Source: Oscillospiraceae bacterium NTUH-002-81
GTDB lineage: Bacteria > Bacillota > Clostridia > Lachnospirales > Lachnospiraceae
Length of the DNA stretch: 64,000 nucleotides
Reading direction: 5' to 3'
NCBI GenBank assembly: GCA_032620915.1
Contig: CP136052.1
Coordinates: forward strand, 2,860,001 to 2,924,000
Of the stretch, positions 19,033-29,246 are shown one piece after another (within the stretch, counting starts at the first letter, position 1; every line of letters starts with the position of its first letter). Below the pieces are notes generated by a model. The model saw only the letters and a program-made list of their open reading frames with translations. It was not told the origin of the DNA and ran no database searches. Made by a program: the position numbers and the translations under genes.

Positions 19033-19476
19033 TCACTCCCTGGCTAGTATTTTTACATAATGTATCTCTTTCTGAGACTCCATCTGTTCCATCATTTCTG
19101 ACAGATCCTTTGTCGTAGGCAGGACTTCAATACTCATCGTCAGCGAAGCGATTCCGTTGATTGGAACACTCTGGTGGATGGTAAGGATGTTCGCGTTGTA
19201 TTCCGCCACCTTGCCCAGCACCTCTGATAAGGCGCCCGGCTCATCATCCATCTGCATCATCATCGTAATTGTCCGTCCCTTGGCATTCTCATGAAACGGG
19301 AAAATATCATCCTTATACTTGTAAAATGAGCTCCGGCTGATGCCTACCTGGTCGGTAGCCTCCTGCACGGTCAGCACCTTCTCCGCATCCAGAAGCTTCT
19401 TGGCTTCCACCACTTTCAGCAATACTTCCGGCACTGCCTTGCCCGTCACCACATAATACTTTTTCTTTTCTGACAT
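19033..19476 (-). CDS. ACT-domain regulator (ThrR/PheB-like, UPF0735)
   Basis: Protein of 147 residues. A helix-turn-helix-like part (VQEATDQVGISRSSFYKYKD, residues about 38-57) precedes an ACT domain beginning TITMMMQMDDEPGALSEVL. This is the architecture of the protein once called PheB and later ThrR in Bacillus subtilis, a threonine-pathway repressor. Its position as first gene before hom and lysC supports that role here (inference). ATG 19476 follows AAGGCGG by five bases. No feedback site can be named from sequence alone. Confidence 0.87.
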   Translation of the reverse strand: MSEKKKYYVVTGKAVPEVLLKVVEAKKLLDAEKVLTVQEATDQVGISRSSFYKYKDDIFPFHENAKGRTITMMMQMDDEPGALSEVLGKVAEYNANILTIHQSVPINGIASLTMSIEVLPTTKDLSEMMEQMESQKEIHYVKILARE

Positions 19477-19563
19477 AATAACCGCCTTCTGTTTGTCCTG
19501 GGGATACACTTGTTTTTTCACGAAAGATATTAACACAAATAAAAACAGCGCGCAACTGTTTTT

Positions 19564-19726
19564 TACAGTTCACCCGCATATTTCTATGGGCAGATTTCAT
19601 ACTCGTATAAAAATCTGTCCTAGAAAATATGCGAGACGAGCGCCATTTCATGAGCAAAAATCAGCTGCAAAGCAGCGGAAAGCATCAAAGATGCGATTTT
19701 GCGAATGGCGCGTGGAACTGCGATTA
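19564..19726 (-). repeat. Interspersed hairpin repeat, copy C (full length)
   Basis: About 163 bp, in the opposite orientation to copies A, B, E and F. Starts TACAGTTCAC and ends in a degenerate GTGGAACTGCGATTA. It contains the long-hairpin arms CAGATTTCATAC / AAAATCTGTCC and the GCGATTTTGCGAATGGCGC arm. It ends 8 bp before the prfB stop codon, so it would form the prfB 3' UTR. Confidence 0.88.
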
Positions 19727-19733
19727 TGAGCTT

Positions 19734-20862
19734 TTAGCTCTCTTCCTGCGCACTGTTTTTTAAACTGATCCATTTCAAATAGGCATTGATGAACGGATCC
19801 AGGTTGCCGTCCAGCACACTCTGCACGTTACCGGACTCCTCTCCCGTTCTGTGATCCTTCACCATCGTATATGGCTGCATAACGTAGGAGCGGATCTGGC
19901 TGCCCCAGCCGATCTCCTTCGTCTCGCCGCGGATACCGGAAAGCTTCTCTGCGTTTTCCTGCTGCTTGAGCAAGTACAGCTTGGCTTTCAGCATCTGCAT
20001 GGCTTTGTCCTTGTTCTGGAACTGGGAACGCTCATTCTGACACTGGACAACGATGCCTGTGGGAAGGTGGGTGATACGGATGGCCGAGGAGGTCTTGTTG
20101 ATGTGCTGACCGCCCGCACCACTGGAACGGTACGTGTCGATCCGCAGATCCTTCTCGTCGATATCCACATCCAGATCTTCCTCAATGTCCGGCATCACAT
20201 CCAGGGAAACAAAGGAGGTCTGCCGTTTGCCCGCCGCATTGAACGGCGAAATCCGCACCAGCCGGTGAACGCCTTTCTCGGATTTGAGGTAACCGTAGGC
20301 ATTCTCGCCGTTGACCTGGAAGGTGACGGACTTAATGCCCGCCTCGTCGCCGTCCAGATAGTCCAGCACCTCCACGCTGTAGCCCTTGGCATCTGCCCAG
20401 CGGCAGTACATCCGATACAGCATGGCTGCCCAGTCACAGGCTTCTGTGCCGCCTGCCCCGGCATGCAGCGTCAGGATCGCACCGCAGGCATCGTACTCGC
20501 CTGACAGCAGCGTCTTCATCCGGATATTGTCGTAGGTGCTGATGAATTCCTGCAGCATTTCCTCGATCTCCGGGATGACAGAGGCGTCATTTTCCTCATA
20601 CCCCATCTCGATGAGTGTGGCAATGTCCTCATACTGGCTTTCCAGCTGCTCATACGTCTCCTTGTCATCCTTGAGACTCTTGAGCTCCACCATGTATTTC
20701 TGGGAGCGCTCGGTATCGTCCCAGAATCCCGGCGCTTCCATCTCTCTTTCTAATTCTTCGATCCGCTTTTCCTTGTTAGCGAGGTCAAAGTGAATCCCTC
20801 ACTTCCGCTAATGGACTTTCATAGGAATTCAGAATGCTTTTAAAATTATCTAATTCTACCAC
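19734..20862 (-). CDS. prfB: Peptide chain release factor 2 with programmed +1 frameshift
   Basis: RF2 recognises UGA/UAA. The first 25 codons (GTG start 20862, VELDNFKSILNSYESPLAEV) end at an in-frame TGA (20785-20787). A +1 shift on CTT TGA C continues as DLANKEKRIEELEREMEAPGFWDD. AGG stands nine bases before CTT, exactly where the stimulatory Shine-Dalgarno of other prfB genes lies. The SPF anticodon tripeptide (RISPFNAAG) and catalytic GGQ (SGAGGQHIN) are present. Total 375 residues. This is the autoregulatory recoding known for RF2, not an error like the other breaks. Confidence 0.96.
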
Positions 20863-20893
20863 GCGAAATCACATCCTTTTTTTCTGATTTTCT

Positions 20894-23461
20894 TTAAATC
20901 TGCTTTCTGCCGCAGCACTGCTTGTATTTCTTACCGCTTCCGCACGGGCACGGATCGTTGGGGTAAACCTTGGCGTTTTCCCGCTTTTTCGGCACCCGGG
21001 GGCCGGTCTCATCCTTGTTGGTGCCGGTTACCTTGGCAACCTCTTCCCTCTCTACCTTCTGCTCGATCTTCAGATGCAGCAGCAGCTTCACGGTATCCTC
21101 CCGGATGCTCTCTGTCATGGCATCGAACATCTCATAGCCGTTCAGCTTGTATTCTACCAGCGGGTCTCTCTGACCGTATGCCTGCAGGCCGATGCCCTGC
21201 CGCAACTGCTCCATATCGTCGATATGGGTCATCCACTTCCGGTCAATGACTTTCAGCAGGATCACGCGCTCTGCCTCACGGATCATCTCCGGCTCCGGGA
21301 ATTCGGTTTCTTTTACTTCATATAAAACAACGGCTTTCTGCTTCAGATCCTGTTTCAGCTCGTTCTTGGACATGCCCTTTGCTGCCTCGCGGGTGATGAG
21401 CGGCAGCGGAATGATGGGCAGCAGCAGCTCGTTGAGCTCTGTGAAATCCCACTCCTCCGGGTCAGAATCCTCGGCAATACACGTATCTACGGCATTTTCC
21501 ACGATATCCATGATCATCTTGTAGATCACGTCCCGCATGTTCTCGCCGTCCAGCACTCTGCGGCGCTCACCGTAAATGATCTCACGCTGCTCGTTCATGA
21601 CCTGGTCGTACTCCAGCAGGTTCTTACGGATACCAAAGTTGTTGCTCTCGATCTTCATCTGGGCTTTCTCGATGGCGTCGGTCAGCATCTTGTGCTGGAT
21701 CTCCTCATCCTCCGGCACGCCCAGTGCATTGAAGACGGACATGAGACGTTCGGAACCGAACAGGCGCATCAGATCGTCCTCCAGGGAAATGTAGAACTTG
21801 GAGCATCCCGGATCTCCCTGACGGCCGGAACGTCCGCGCAGCTGGTTGTCGATACGTCTGGACTCATGACGCTCAGTGCCGATGATCTTTAATCCTCCGG
21901 CTTCTCTGGCTGCATCGTCCAGCTTGATATCCGTACCACGGCCTGCCATATTGGTGGCAATGGTCACGGCGCCGTGCACACCGGCATCCTTGACGATCTC
22001 TGCCTCCAGCTCATGGAACTTGGCGTTCAGCACCTTATGTGGAATGCCTTCTCTGTTCAGCATCCGGCTCAGTTCCTCGGAAGCATCGATATTGATGGTG
22101 CCCACCAGCACCGGCTGACCGGTCTCATGGGTCTCCTTGATGTCACGGACAACCGCACGCAGCTTTTCTTTCTTCGTCTTGTATACAGAATCGTGCAGAT
22201 CCTTTCTCTGTACCGGTCGGTTGGTGGGGATCTCGATGACGTCCATGCCGTAAATGTCACGGAACTCTTTTTCCTCGGTCTGCGCCGTACCGGTCATACC
22301 GCATTTTTTGTCATATTTATTAAAGAAATTCTGGAAGGTGATGGTAGCCAGCGTCTTGCTCTCCCGCTTCACCTGTACCTTCTCCTTCGCCTCAATGGCC
22401 TGATGCAGGCCGTCGGAATACCGTCTGCCCGGCATGATACGGCCGGTGAACTCATCGACGATCATGACCTTGTCATCCTGCACCACATAGTCCCGGTCAC
22501 GGAACATCAGGTAGTTGGCACGCAGCGCCAGAATGATGTTGTGCTGGATCTCCAGATTCTCCGGGTCTGCCAGGTTTTCAATGTGGAAGAAATCCTCCAC
22601 CTTCTTCACGCCGGACTCGGTCAGGTTCACGATCTTATCTTTCTCGTTGACCACAAAGTCGCCGGACTCCTCTACCATCTCACCCATGAGGGCGTCCATC
22701 TTGGACAGCTCCCGGTACTCGCCCTTCTCCAGCTGACGGGCAAGAATGTCGCACACCTCATACAGCTTCGTGGACTTGCCGCTCTGACCGGAAATGATCA
22801 GCGGGGTTCTGGCCTCGTCGATGAGGACAGAGTCCACCTCGTCGATGATGGCGTAGTGAAGGCCGCGCTGTACCAGCTGTGCCTTGTAGATGACCATGTT
22901 GTCACGCAGGTAGTCAAATCCCAGCTCGTTGTTGGTAATGTAAGTGATATCACAGTTGTACGCTTCCCGGCGCTCGTCTTTCTCCATGGAGTTGAGCACG
23001 CAGCCCACCTTCAGCCCCAGGAATTCATGAACAGCGCCCATCCACTCTGCGTCACGGTGTGCCAGATAGTCGTTGACCGTCACGATGTGGACGCCCTTGC
23101 CTTCCAGGGCATTTAAGTAAGCCGGAAGAGTGGATACGAGGGTCTTACCTTCACCGGTACGCATCTCTGCGATTCGCCCCTGATGCAGGATGATGCCGCC
23201 GATGAGCTGTACCCGGTAATGCTCCATGCCGAGCACCCGGCGGGCAGCTTCCCGGACAACGGCGAAGGCTTCCACCAGCAGGTCGTCCAGCGTCTCTCCG
23301 TTGGCCAGACGATCCTTGAACTCTTTCGTCTTTCCTTTCAGTTCCTCATCAGTGAGTGCAGTCATCTCCGGGCGAAGTGCTTCGATCTTATCCACGATAG
23401 GATACACCCGTTTCAACTCTCTCGTACTGTGTGTACCAAACAGTTTCTCTGATAATTTCAT
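20894..23461 (-). CDS. secA: SecA preprotein translocase ATPase
   Basis: Protein of 855 residues. Walker A MRTGEGKT is near residue 100, DEAD-like [17 protein letters not shown] near 205, and motor-2 motifs GRGTDI and [10 protein letters not shown] follow. The C-terminal zinc-binding tail [13 protein letters not shown] is intact, for SecB or ribosome contacts. It drives secretion through SecYEG at the membrane. It starts 32 bp upstream of prfB in the same direction, a common Firmicute pairing. ATG 23461 follows CAGGAG; the promoter is at 23528-23556. Confidence 0.97.
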   Translation of the reverse strand: MKLSEKLFGTHSTRELKRVYPIVDKIEALRPEMTALTDEELKGKTKEFKDRLANGETLDDLLVEAFAVVREAARRVLGMEHYRVQLIGGIILHQGRIAEMRTGEGKTLVSTLPAYLNALEGKGVHIVTVNDYLAHRDAEWMGAVHEFLGLKVGCVLNSMEKDERREAYNCDITYITNNELGFDYLRDNMVIYKAQLVQRGLHYAIIDEVDSVLIDEARTPLIISGQSGKSTKLYEVCDILARQLEKGEYRELSKMDALMGEMVEESGDFVVNEKDKIVNLTESGVKKVEDFFHIENLADPENLEIQHNIILALRANYLMFRDRDYVVQDDKVMIVDEFTGRIMPGRRYSDGLHQAIEAKEKVQVKRESKTLATITFQNFFNKYDKKCGMTGTAQTEEKEFRDIYGMDVIEIPTNRPVQRKDLHDSVYKTKKEKLRAVVRDIKETHETGQPVLVGTINIDASEELSRMLNREGIPHKVLNAKFHELEAEIVKDAGVHGAVTIATNMAGRGTDIKLDDAAREAGGLKIIGTERHESRRIDNQLRGRSGRQGDPGCSKFYISLEDDLMRLFGSERLMSVFNALGVPEDEEIQHKMLTDAIEKAQMKIESNNFGIRKNLLEYDQVMNEQREIIYGERRRVLDGENMRDVIYKMIMDIVENAVDTCIAEDSDPEEWDFTELNELLLPIIPLPLITREAAKGMSKNELKQDLKQKAVVLYEVKETEFPEPEMIREAERVILLKVIDRKWMTHIDDMEQLRQGIGLQAYGQRDPLVEYKLNGYEMFDAMTESIREDTVKLLLHLKIEQKVEREEVAKVTGTNKDETGPRVPKKRENAKVYPNDPCPCGSGKKYKQCCGRKQI

Positions 23462-23894
23462 AAATCTTTGTTCTCCTGTTTCTTCCTATACTATACAAAA
23501 GGTAATAGCGATTTCAAGTCAAAGTATATTATACGGCATTTGTTCGTCAAACACAAGAACTAACTATGGAGCGTCCTGTGACACGCCTCGTTTTCTATTC
23601 CTCGCACGAATTGATTTGCGATAGCCTCTGCGAATGCACGCCGCATCGGATACAGCGGCACTGTATCCCGATGCTGGCATTGCGGAATTTTATAAGCTTT
23701 CCGGTGGTGCAAATGAAATAATAGGCTTACATATAAAAATCAGGCGCATCCCCTCCTTTTATATAGGAAGAAACACGCCTGTCTGTAGTTATTTCTTATC
23801 TCTTATATGGAACTTTTGCTCCTTAGCTACTCATCCGGCTGATCCATAAAGTAAAACCGGAAAACGGCTATTCCAGCCGCTCAACCGATGGTTC
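23462..23894 (-). other. Non-coding spacer between hpf and secA
   Basis: 433 bp without a convincing gene. On the minus strand, a small hairpin CGGCTGGAATAGCCG (about 23865-23879) followed by TTTTCC may end hpf. A strong hairpin, GCATCGGGATACAG / CTGTATCCGATGC, lies at 23643-23674. One 19-codon ORF behind AGGAGGGG (MRLIFICKP...) is visible but unsupported. The segment reads like an intergenic repeat but has only one copy in this window. Confidence 0.5.
23528..23556 (-). promoter_or_regulatory. Promoter of secA
   Basis: Minus strand TTGTGT (23551-23556), 17 bp, TATAAT (23528-23533), about 65 bp before the secA start codon. Confidence 0.7.
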
Positions 23895-24422
23895 TTAGCA
23901 CTCCGGCTCGATGAGACCGTAGGTGTTGCCTTTTCTCTTATAAACGACGCAAACTTCATCACTCTCTGCATTGCGGAATACGAAGAAATTGTGTCCCAGA
24001 AGTTCCATCTGTACGCATGCGTCCTCGGGATACATGGGCTTCATGCCGAAGCTTTTTCTTCTGATGATCTCGATGTGGTCGTCGGTGTCGTAGTCTTTCT
24101 CGATGAACTCTTTGTTGAAGCTGACTGCGCTCTGCTTCTTGTCGATGAGTTTCTTCTTGTACTTCTTCAGCTGACGCTCGATGACTTCTTCCACCAGATC
24201 AATGGAAACGTACATGTCGTTGCTGACCTGTTCGGAACGGATCATATTGCCCTTCACGGGGATCGTTACCTCGATCTTCTGCCGTTCCTTCTCCACACTG
24301 AGTGTGACGATAATCTCTGTATCAGGAGTGAAATATTTCTCAAGCTTTCCCAGCTTGTCTGTAACCGCGGCCTTCAAGCCCTCCGTTACATCTATGTTTT
24401 TTCCGCTAATCGTAAAACGCAT
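23895..24422 (-). CDS. hpf: Ribosome hibernation promoting factor, long form
   Basis: Protein of 175 residues. The N-terminal RaiA/HPF domain (MRFTISGKNIDVTEGLKAAV) is followed by a linker and the C-terminal dimerisation domain (IIRRKSFGMKPMYPEDACVQMELLGHNFFVFRNAES) that defines the long form. It pairs 70S ribosomes into 100S dimers in stationary phase (family knowledge). ATG 24422 is about 9 nt after AAGGGG. A TTG three codons upstream is possible. A sigma-A promoter lies at 24488-24515. Confidence 0.95.
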   Translation of the reverse strand: MRFTISGKNIDVTEGLKAAVTDKLGKLEKYFTPDTEIIVTLSVEKERQKIEVTIPVKGNMIRSEQVSNDMYVSIDLVEEVIERQLKKYKKKLIDKKQSAVSFNKEFIEKDYDTDDHIEIIRRKSFGMKPMYPEDACVQMELLGHNFFVFRNAESDEVCVVYKRKGNTYGLIEPEC

Positions 24423-24487
24423 ACTGTCCAACCCCTTTTCCTTTGGATTACAACAGAGATCTTTGTCGCGTCCTCTGTTATGTTCTA

Positions 24488-24515
24488 ATTATACCATATC
24501 CCAGATAAATTGCAA
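24488..24515 (-). promoter_or_regulatory. Promoter of hpf
   Basis: Minus strand TTGCAA (24510-24515), 16 bp, TATAAT (24488-24493). Confidence 0.7.
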
Positions 24516-24555
24516 TAATTTTCGGATAAATTAAGTATTTTTTAATAATTGATCT

Positions 24556-24715
24556 TACAGTTCACTTGTACATTCATGTGGACAGATTTCGTGCTTGCAT
24601 GAAAATCTGTCTGCATAAATGTACAAAGGGAGCGCCAATGTCTGAGCAAAAATGAGCTGTGCAGCAGCGGAGAGCATCGAAGATGCGATTTTGCGAATGG
24701 CGCGGGTGAACTGTA
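24556..24715 (-). repeat. Interspersed hairpin repeat, copy D (full length)
   Basis: 160 bp with perfect terminal inverted repeats TACAGTTCAC / GTGAACTGTA. Inside are ACAGATTTCGTGCTTGC / ATGAAAATCTGTCT and the GCGATTTTGCGAATGGCGC arm. Same orientation as copy C. It ends 5 bp before the hisA stop codon (24721-24723). Confidence 0.9.
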
Positions 24716-24720
24716 TCTTG

Positions 24721-25505
24721 TTAATCAGCTGCTTTCTTTATGTATTCCAGCACTTCCCGATACGGCATTTTCCCGCCAAACAGATCCAGGGCGCTTCCAA
24801 TGGTCACATCTACCTTCCCCCGTCCGGCCTGCTTTAACCGGGCCAAATCCTCGAAGCTGCCCACACCGCCCGCATATGTACACGGAAAATTGTCCATATC
24901 GGCCAGCAGCTCCACCAGCGGCACCTCAATGCCGGAGGCTTTGCCCTCCACATCCACCGCGTGAATGAGGAATTCCGCGCAGCTGTCCCGGAGCCATTCC
25001 AGCGTGTCTGCTGTGACCTTCGTCTCTGTGAATTTCTGCCAACGATCCGTCACCACATAGTAGGCGCCGTCCTTTTTGCGGCAGCTCAAGTCCAGCACCA
25101 GATGTTCCTTCCCCACACAGTCCAGCATCCGGCGCAGATTGTCCGTGCTGATTTTCCCATCCCGAAAAACATAGGACGTGACGATCACATGGCTGGCCCC
25201 TGCATCCAGGAATGCTTTCGCATTGTCCGGGGTAATGCCGCCGCCCAGCTGAAAGCCGCCAGGATACGCCCTAAGTGCCAAAAGCGCCTGCTGCTTCGTT
25301 GCCTCATAATAGGGGAGGATGCCGGATTCAGCAAAATGATGTGGCCGCCTTTCAAACCGTCTTTTTTATAAAAATCGGCATAGTAGGCGCCGTCCATCTC
25401 GGATACAAAATTTTCTGCTGCCCGGTCGCCCTGATCCTTCAGGCTTCCTCCCACGATCTGTTTGACTTTTCCATTATGGATATCGATACATGGCCGAAAT
25501 CTCAT
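24721..25505 (-). CDS. hisA: HisA-type isomerase, eukaryotic (HIS6) subtype (one frameshift)
   Basis: ProFAR isomerase of histidine synthesis. The N-terminus RPCIDIHNGKVKQIVGGSL and later FYKKDGLKGGHIILLN match the HIS6-like subtype, and the C-terminal part has FQLGGGITPDNAKAFLDAGA and TYAGGVGSFEDL, the two phosphate-binding loops of the TIM barrel. One base is missing near plus-strand 25322 (CCGGC should be CCGGGC), joining to PGILPYYEATKQQALLAL. Corrected length is 261 residues. ATG 25505 follows GGAGG. No other his gene is in the window, so it is an orphan. The dehydrating TIM-barrel HisF is excluded by the N-terminal motif. Confidence 0.85.
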
Positions 25506-25760
25506 CTTCTGTTCCTCCAACCCATTCTTGTATACGTCTGTTCCTGCGTATATTTATTCTTGTGTATAACTACTCTCATATACATCTATTTTTATGTACA
25601 TTTCTGCGCATTTATAAAGGCAGGCCGCATCCTGCTGCTGCCCTTTTTTATGATTCCTGCACTTTATTCCAATCGTTGCTGAACAAGCGCCACTGGCACC
25701 TGGCAACGCCAAGATCTCAGACAAGCGCAGACTTTCGCATAGTGCATGCATAAATTTTGA

Positions 25761-25797
25761 AGAAAGGGCACTCTTTCTATCGCAGAATGCCCTTTCG
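25761..25797 (-). terminator. Terminator after the small lipoprotein gene
   Basis: GAAAGGGCA / TGCCCTTTC inverted repeat followed on the minus strand by TTCAAAATTT. The rest of the 299-bp spacer 25506-25804 shows no gene; it is A/T-rich with repeated TATA-like words. Confidence 0.7.
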
Positions 25798-25804
25798 ATC
25801 TGTA

Positions 25805-26188
25805 TTACGGATTGTTCTGGCTGTCGTCGTTGGGATCCAACATATCTTTCACGCCATCGGTCATGTCATCCACGCCGCGCTGCAGCGCATCCCCGGTCTC
25901 CTCAATGAGGCCGGTGTCCTCCGGGCCGCTGGTGGCACCCATTCCACTGCCGGTGCCGCCGTTATCCGGGATCGTATCTTCCTGCATCTGCTCCTCCACA
26001 GCGCCGTCCCCGTCAACAGCTCCGTTCATATCCGGTGTCTCGTCCACCGGCGCTTCCGTGTTCGTGCCTGTATTTTCCGTTCCGTTTTCCGTCTGATTAC
26101 CACTGTTGTTGGAACGACCACAGGCCGTAACCATGCCAATGGCAAAAATAAGCATGCATACCAGCAGCAGGCTCTTCCATTTTTTCAT
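25805..26188 (-). CDS. Small lipoprotein of unknown function
   Basis: Protein of 127 residues. A lipoprotein signal peptide is clear: MKKWKSLLLVCMLIFAIGMVT followed by the lipobox cysteine at about residue 23 (VTAC). The mature part is a low-complexity acidic chain rich in Asn, Thr, Glu, Asp and Gly, with no folded-domain signature. It is probably a surface-anchored, disordered protein. Preceded by AAAGGAG. It lies downstream of fbp with an 86-bp gap and may be a separate unit. No function can be assigned. Confidence 0.8.
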   Translation of the reverse strand: MKKWKSLLLVCMLIFAIGMVTACGRSNNSGNQTENGTENTGTNTEAPVDETPDMNGAVDGDGAVEEQMQEDTIPDNGGTGSGMGATSGPEDTGLIEETGDALQRGVDDMTDGVKDMLDPNDDSQNNP

Positions 26189-26274
26189 AAATCGTTCTCC
26201 TTTACGAATAGATGTAAAACAGCGTGTGCGCTGTCTCCTGCTGATAATATGCCCCGTTTTTATTTTTTATATAC

Positions 26275-28241
26275 TTAAATCATCCCCGTCTCCAAAATCG
26301 TGCCGTCGCGGTATGCCTGCAGCAGCTTCTCCAGATCGGCGATCTGACTCTTCAGATCCCGGCCCACATCGGTGTCTCCCACGCTTCTGCGGCGCAGTAC
26401 CTGCTCCACGATGGTCGTCTCAGAATGAATATCGCTCTCTTTTTCGATGGCTGCCTCGGTGGACTCGAAGGGTTCATGGGCAACGAGCCGCAGACCGTAG
26501 GAATTGTAAACAAGGGTATAGCCCGCAATGCCGGTCTCCTTCTGGTACGCCTTGGCAAAACCGCCGTCGATGATCAGCAGCTTGCCGTCACAGTACACCG
26601 GCTTCTGCCCTTTCAGCAGCTGCACCGGCATGTGGCCGTTGATGATGTGCGAGCCCTGTGTCGGCAGGCCGAACTCCTCCAGGATCCGGTTCAACACTTC
26701 CTCTTTCTCGATGAGCTGATAATAAATGTTCTTCTGCTCCTTGCGCAGCTTCTCATCCCGGATGAAATACCGCTCAAAGGTGGCCATCTTGGCCTTGCCG
26801 TACACCGGGGAATTCTCGTTGGACCAGATGAACCAGAGCATATCCTGTCCGTCTTTACGCTCCTTGCTTCCCTCCGGCGCGTTGTATCCCTCTTCTGGCA
26901 TAAACCTCCAGAATGTCATAAAGGGCTTTGCCGCTGTATTCCTGGCCGAAAATATTGACCTTCTTAAAGTTCCCCTTTTTCATCGAAAGGAATGCATCCG
27001 TGATAAAGCAGGTTGGAATTGTATACTTTATACAGGCTGCCCTTCAGCAGCAGAAAACGGATGTGCTGCTGCAGACGGTCACAGCGAAGGAACGCGGTGC
27101 GCAGCTTATCCATCACCCGGGCTTCCTCCGGTGACAGCGCATAGGGATCCTTGGGATCCACCGTCGGGAAATGACAGTCATCCAGCTTGTACTGCTTGCC
27201 CTCAATGGTAATGGTCTGTGTCTCATAATCAATCTTATCCAGCAGTAGACGGCTCTCCATGCCGAACTCCGGCCGCGCCTTGATAATCTGCCCCTCCAGC
27301 TTGAACTGGATGACGGTGATGGCCTTGTGCATAAGCCGGTCAAGCTCCATATTTCGCACATCTGACTGGTCGGTACGATAGGAAATGTTAAAACAGCTGC
27401 ACGGGTCATCCTTGTATGTATGCAGTGCCAGCGTTGCCAGCGGGATCAGGTTGATGCCGTAATCGTCCTCAATGGTATCCAGGTTGCCGTACTTGGCGCT
27501 GATACGGATGACGTTGGCAATGCAGGCCAGCTGTCCTGCCGCTGCGCCCATCCACAGCACATCATGATTGCCCCACTGGATATCCACAGAATGATAGTTC
27601 ATGAGAATGTCCATGATCTGCGCCGCGCCGGGGCCACGGTCAAAAATATCGCCGACGATGTGCAGATGATCTACCACCAGCCGCTGAATGAGCGTGCAGA
27701 GCGCCACAATGAACTCCGGCGCCCGGTCAATGCGGATGATCGTGTTGATGATCTCGTTATAATATGCCTCTTTGTCGGAGATTTCCTCCTTCTCCGTGAT
27801 CAGCTCTTCTATAATATAAGCGAAATCCTTGGGCAGAGCTTTCCGCACCTTGGAACGCGTATATTTGGAAGATACCCGCTTACAGATCTGAATGAGCCGG
27901 TGCAGCGTGATCTTGTACCAGTCGTCCAGATTCGTCTCCTCTTTCAGGATCCGTTCCATCTTCCGGTGCGGATAATAAATCAGCGTCGCCAGACTCTTCT
28001 TGTCCCGGATACTTAACGTGTTGCCGAATTCATCGTCGATCTTGCGGCGGATCGATCCCGAACCGTTCTTCAGTACGTGCTTAAACTGTTCATACTCGCC
28101 GTGCACATCCGACAGGAAATGCTCCGTCCCCTTCGGCAGGTTCAAAATGGACTGCAGATTGATGATCTCCGTCGATGCCTGTGCGATCGTAGGGTACTGT
28201 TTTGCCAGCCCTTTCAGATACTTCAGTTCCAACTCCTCCAT
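26275..28241 (-). CDS. fbp: Class III fructose-1,6-bisphosphatase (two frameshifts)
   Basis: Firmicute-type FBPase of gluconeogenesis, a calcineurin-like metallophosphatase. Motifs [21 protein letters not shown] and [11 protein letters not shown] are in order in the first 240 residues. The frame breaks twice. Once is at plus-strand 26972-26980 (one extra base in CCCCTTTTT), after which [26 protein letters not shown] is read. The second is at 26888-26890 (one extra C), leading into [14 protein letters not shown] and [17 protein letters not shown]. The corrected protein has 654 residues, close to the 671 of Bacillus Fbp. Both breaks look like sequencing errors. Single gene; start ATG 28241 follows GGGAGG. 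Confidence 0.92.
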
Positions 28242-28363
28242 GATTATAAAATCCTCCCAAAAACGGTGTTTTTTCTATTATAATATAATTTCTTTTCCGG
28301 TACAAGATATCCGACGTGCCATGTTTTTTCTCATTTATTGGTCATTTTTTTCCAACTTTTCTA

Positions 28364-28391
28364 TTGACATTTTCAGAAAGCGTGATATTAT
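28364..28391 (+). promoter_or_regulatory. Promoter of the metal-efflux operon
   Basis: TTGACA (28364-28369), 16 bp, TATTAT (28386-28391). Confidence 0.8.
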
Positions 28392-28397
28392 TAACAT

Positions 28398-28414
28398 ATG
28401 AACAGTTGTTCAAT
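28398..28414. promoter_or_regulatory. Probable ArsR/SmtB operator
   Basis: Palindrome ATGAACAGTTGTTCAAT lies at the expected transcription start, just after the -10 box. It resembles the 12-2-12 operators of CadC/CzrA-type repressors (family knowledge). Binding by the downstream gene product is inference. Confidence 0.7.
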
Positions 28415-28451
28415 CGTTTTACTGATTGTTCAGCAAAGGCAGGTGAGAAAT

Positions 28452-28823
28452 TTGGCAGACGATAAGAAAGAAAACGAATTAGATTGCTGTGAATGCTTTC
28501 AGGTGCACCCCGATGTCCTGAAGACGGTGAATGAGCAGATGCCCGCAGAGGAAGAGCTTTATGATCTGGCAGAGCTTTTCAAGGTGTTCGGCGACTCCAC
28601 CAGGATCCGCATCCTCTTTGTTCTGTTTGAAGCAGAGGTGTGCGTGTGCGATCTGGCACAGATCCTCGGCATGACCCAGTCCGCGATTTCCCATCAGCTC
28701 AAGATCCTCAAGCATTCCAAGCTGGTGACCAGCAGGCGGGAAGGCAAATCGGTCTTCTACTCGCTGGCTGACGATCATGTCCGCACGATCATCGGGCAGG
28801 GCCGTGAGCATATCGAGGAGTAA
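28452..28823 (+). CDS. CadC-type ArsR/SmtB metal-sensing repressor
   Basis: Protein of 123 residues from a TTG at 28452 with AGGTGAG four bases upstream. An ATG at 28398 in frame overlaps the operator and is not preferred. The winged-helix core includes LAELFKVFGDSTRIRILFVLF, the metal box EVCVCDLAQIL, recognition helix QSAISHQLKILKHSKLV and REGKSVFYSL. N-terminal cysteines (DCCECF) plus the two Cys of the VCVC box would form an alpha3N-type site for Cd, Pb or Zn. It precedes an HMA protein and a metal ATPase, so it is the likely repressor of that operon. Confidence 0.92.
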   Translation: MADDKKENELDCCECFQVHPDVLKTVNEQMPAEEELYDLAELFKVFGDSTRIRILFVLFEAEVCVCDLAQILGMTQSAISHQLKILKHSKLVTSRREGKSVFYSLADDHVRTIIGQGREHIEE

Positions 28824-28895
28824 ATCGATACAATCGAGGGAAAATATTTCCACTCAGTATTTTAAAAAATGCAAGAAAGAAAGGAAGCAGATACT

Positions 28896-29117
28896 ATGAA
28901 AAAGAAATTCAAACTGCAGGATCTGGACTGTGCAAACTGCGCAGCAAAAATGGAAGAGGCTATCAAGAAAATCCCCGGTGTCAATGACGCATCCGTATCA
29001 TTTATGACCCAGAAAATGACCGTTGAGACCGCTGACGACGCAGCTTTCGACGACATCATGAAGCAGGTTGTTTCTGTCTGCGCCAAGGTGGAGCCTGACT
29101 GCAAGATTCTCCTGTAG
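28896..29117 (+). CDS. Stand-alone heavy-metal-associated (HMA) domain protein
   Basis: Protein of 73 residues. The metal-binding motif LDCANCAAKME (CxxC at about residues 12-15) and the beta-alpha-beta-beta-alpha-beta pattern are those of a ferredoxin-like HMA domain. The lead Met of the usual GMTCxxC loop is replaced by Asp, as in Zn/Cd-type domains. GGAAG lies 8 nt before ATG 28896. It sits between the repressor and the P-type ATPase, whose own N-terminus lacks such a domain, so it probably acts as the detached metal chaperone or regulatory domain. Confidence 0.88.
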   Translation: MKKKFKLQDLDCANCAAKMEEAIKKIPGVNDASVSFMTQKMTVETADDAAFDDIMKQVVSVCAKVEPDCKILL

Positions 29118-29135
29118 GATCCTCTCCCCATCTGC

Positions 29136-29172
29136 AAAGCCCGGTGTCCAGATCGTCTGTGCCCGGGCTTTC
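29136..29172 (+). terminator. Intra-operon hairpin between HMA and ATPase genes
   Basis: AAGCCCGG / CCGGGCTT stem followed by TCCTGTTCTT, 20 bp past the HMA stop. The U-tract is weak, so it may act as an attenuator or mRNA-stability hairpin rather than a full terminator. Confidence 0.5.
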
Positions 29173-29246
29173 CTGTTCTTATCATGCATATCATCCACTG
29201 GTCCGGCGGACCGGTTTTGATTTCGAAAAAGAAAGGAGTATGTATC

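Noticed and set aside
25554..25751. 65-codon ORF upstream of the lipoprotein terminator
   Set aside because: No ribosome binding site, A/T-rich spacer with repeated TATA words, no domain.
28398..28451. ATG start at 28398 for the CadC-like regulator
   Set aside because: It lies at the predicted transcription start inside the operator palindrome, whereas TTG 28452 has a good ribosome binding site.
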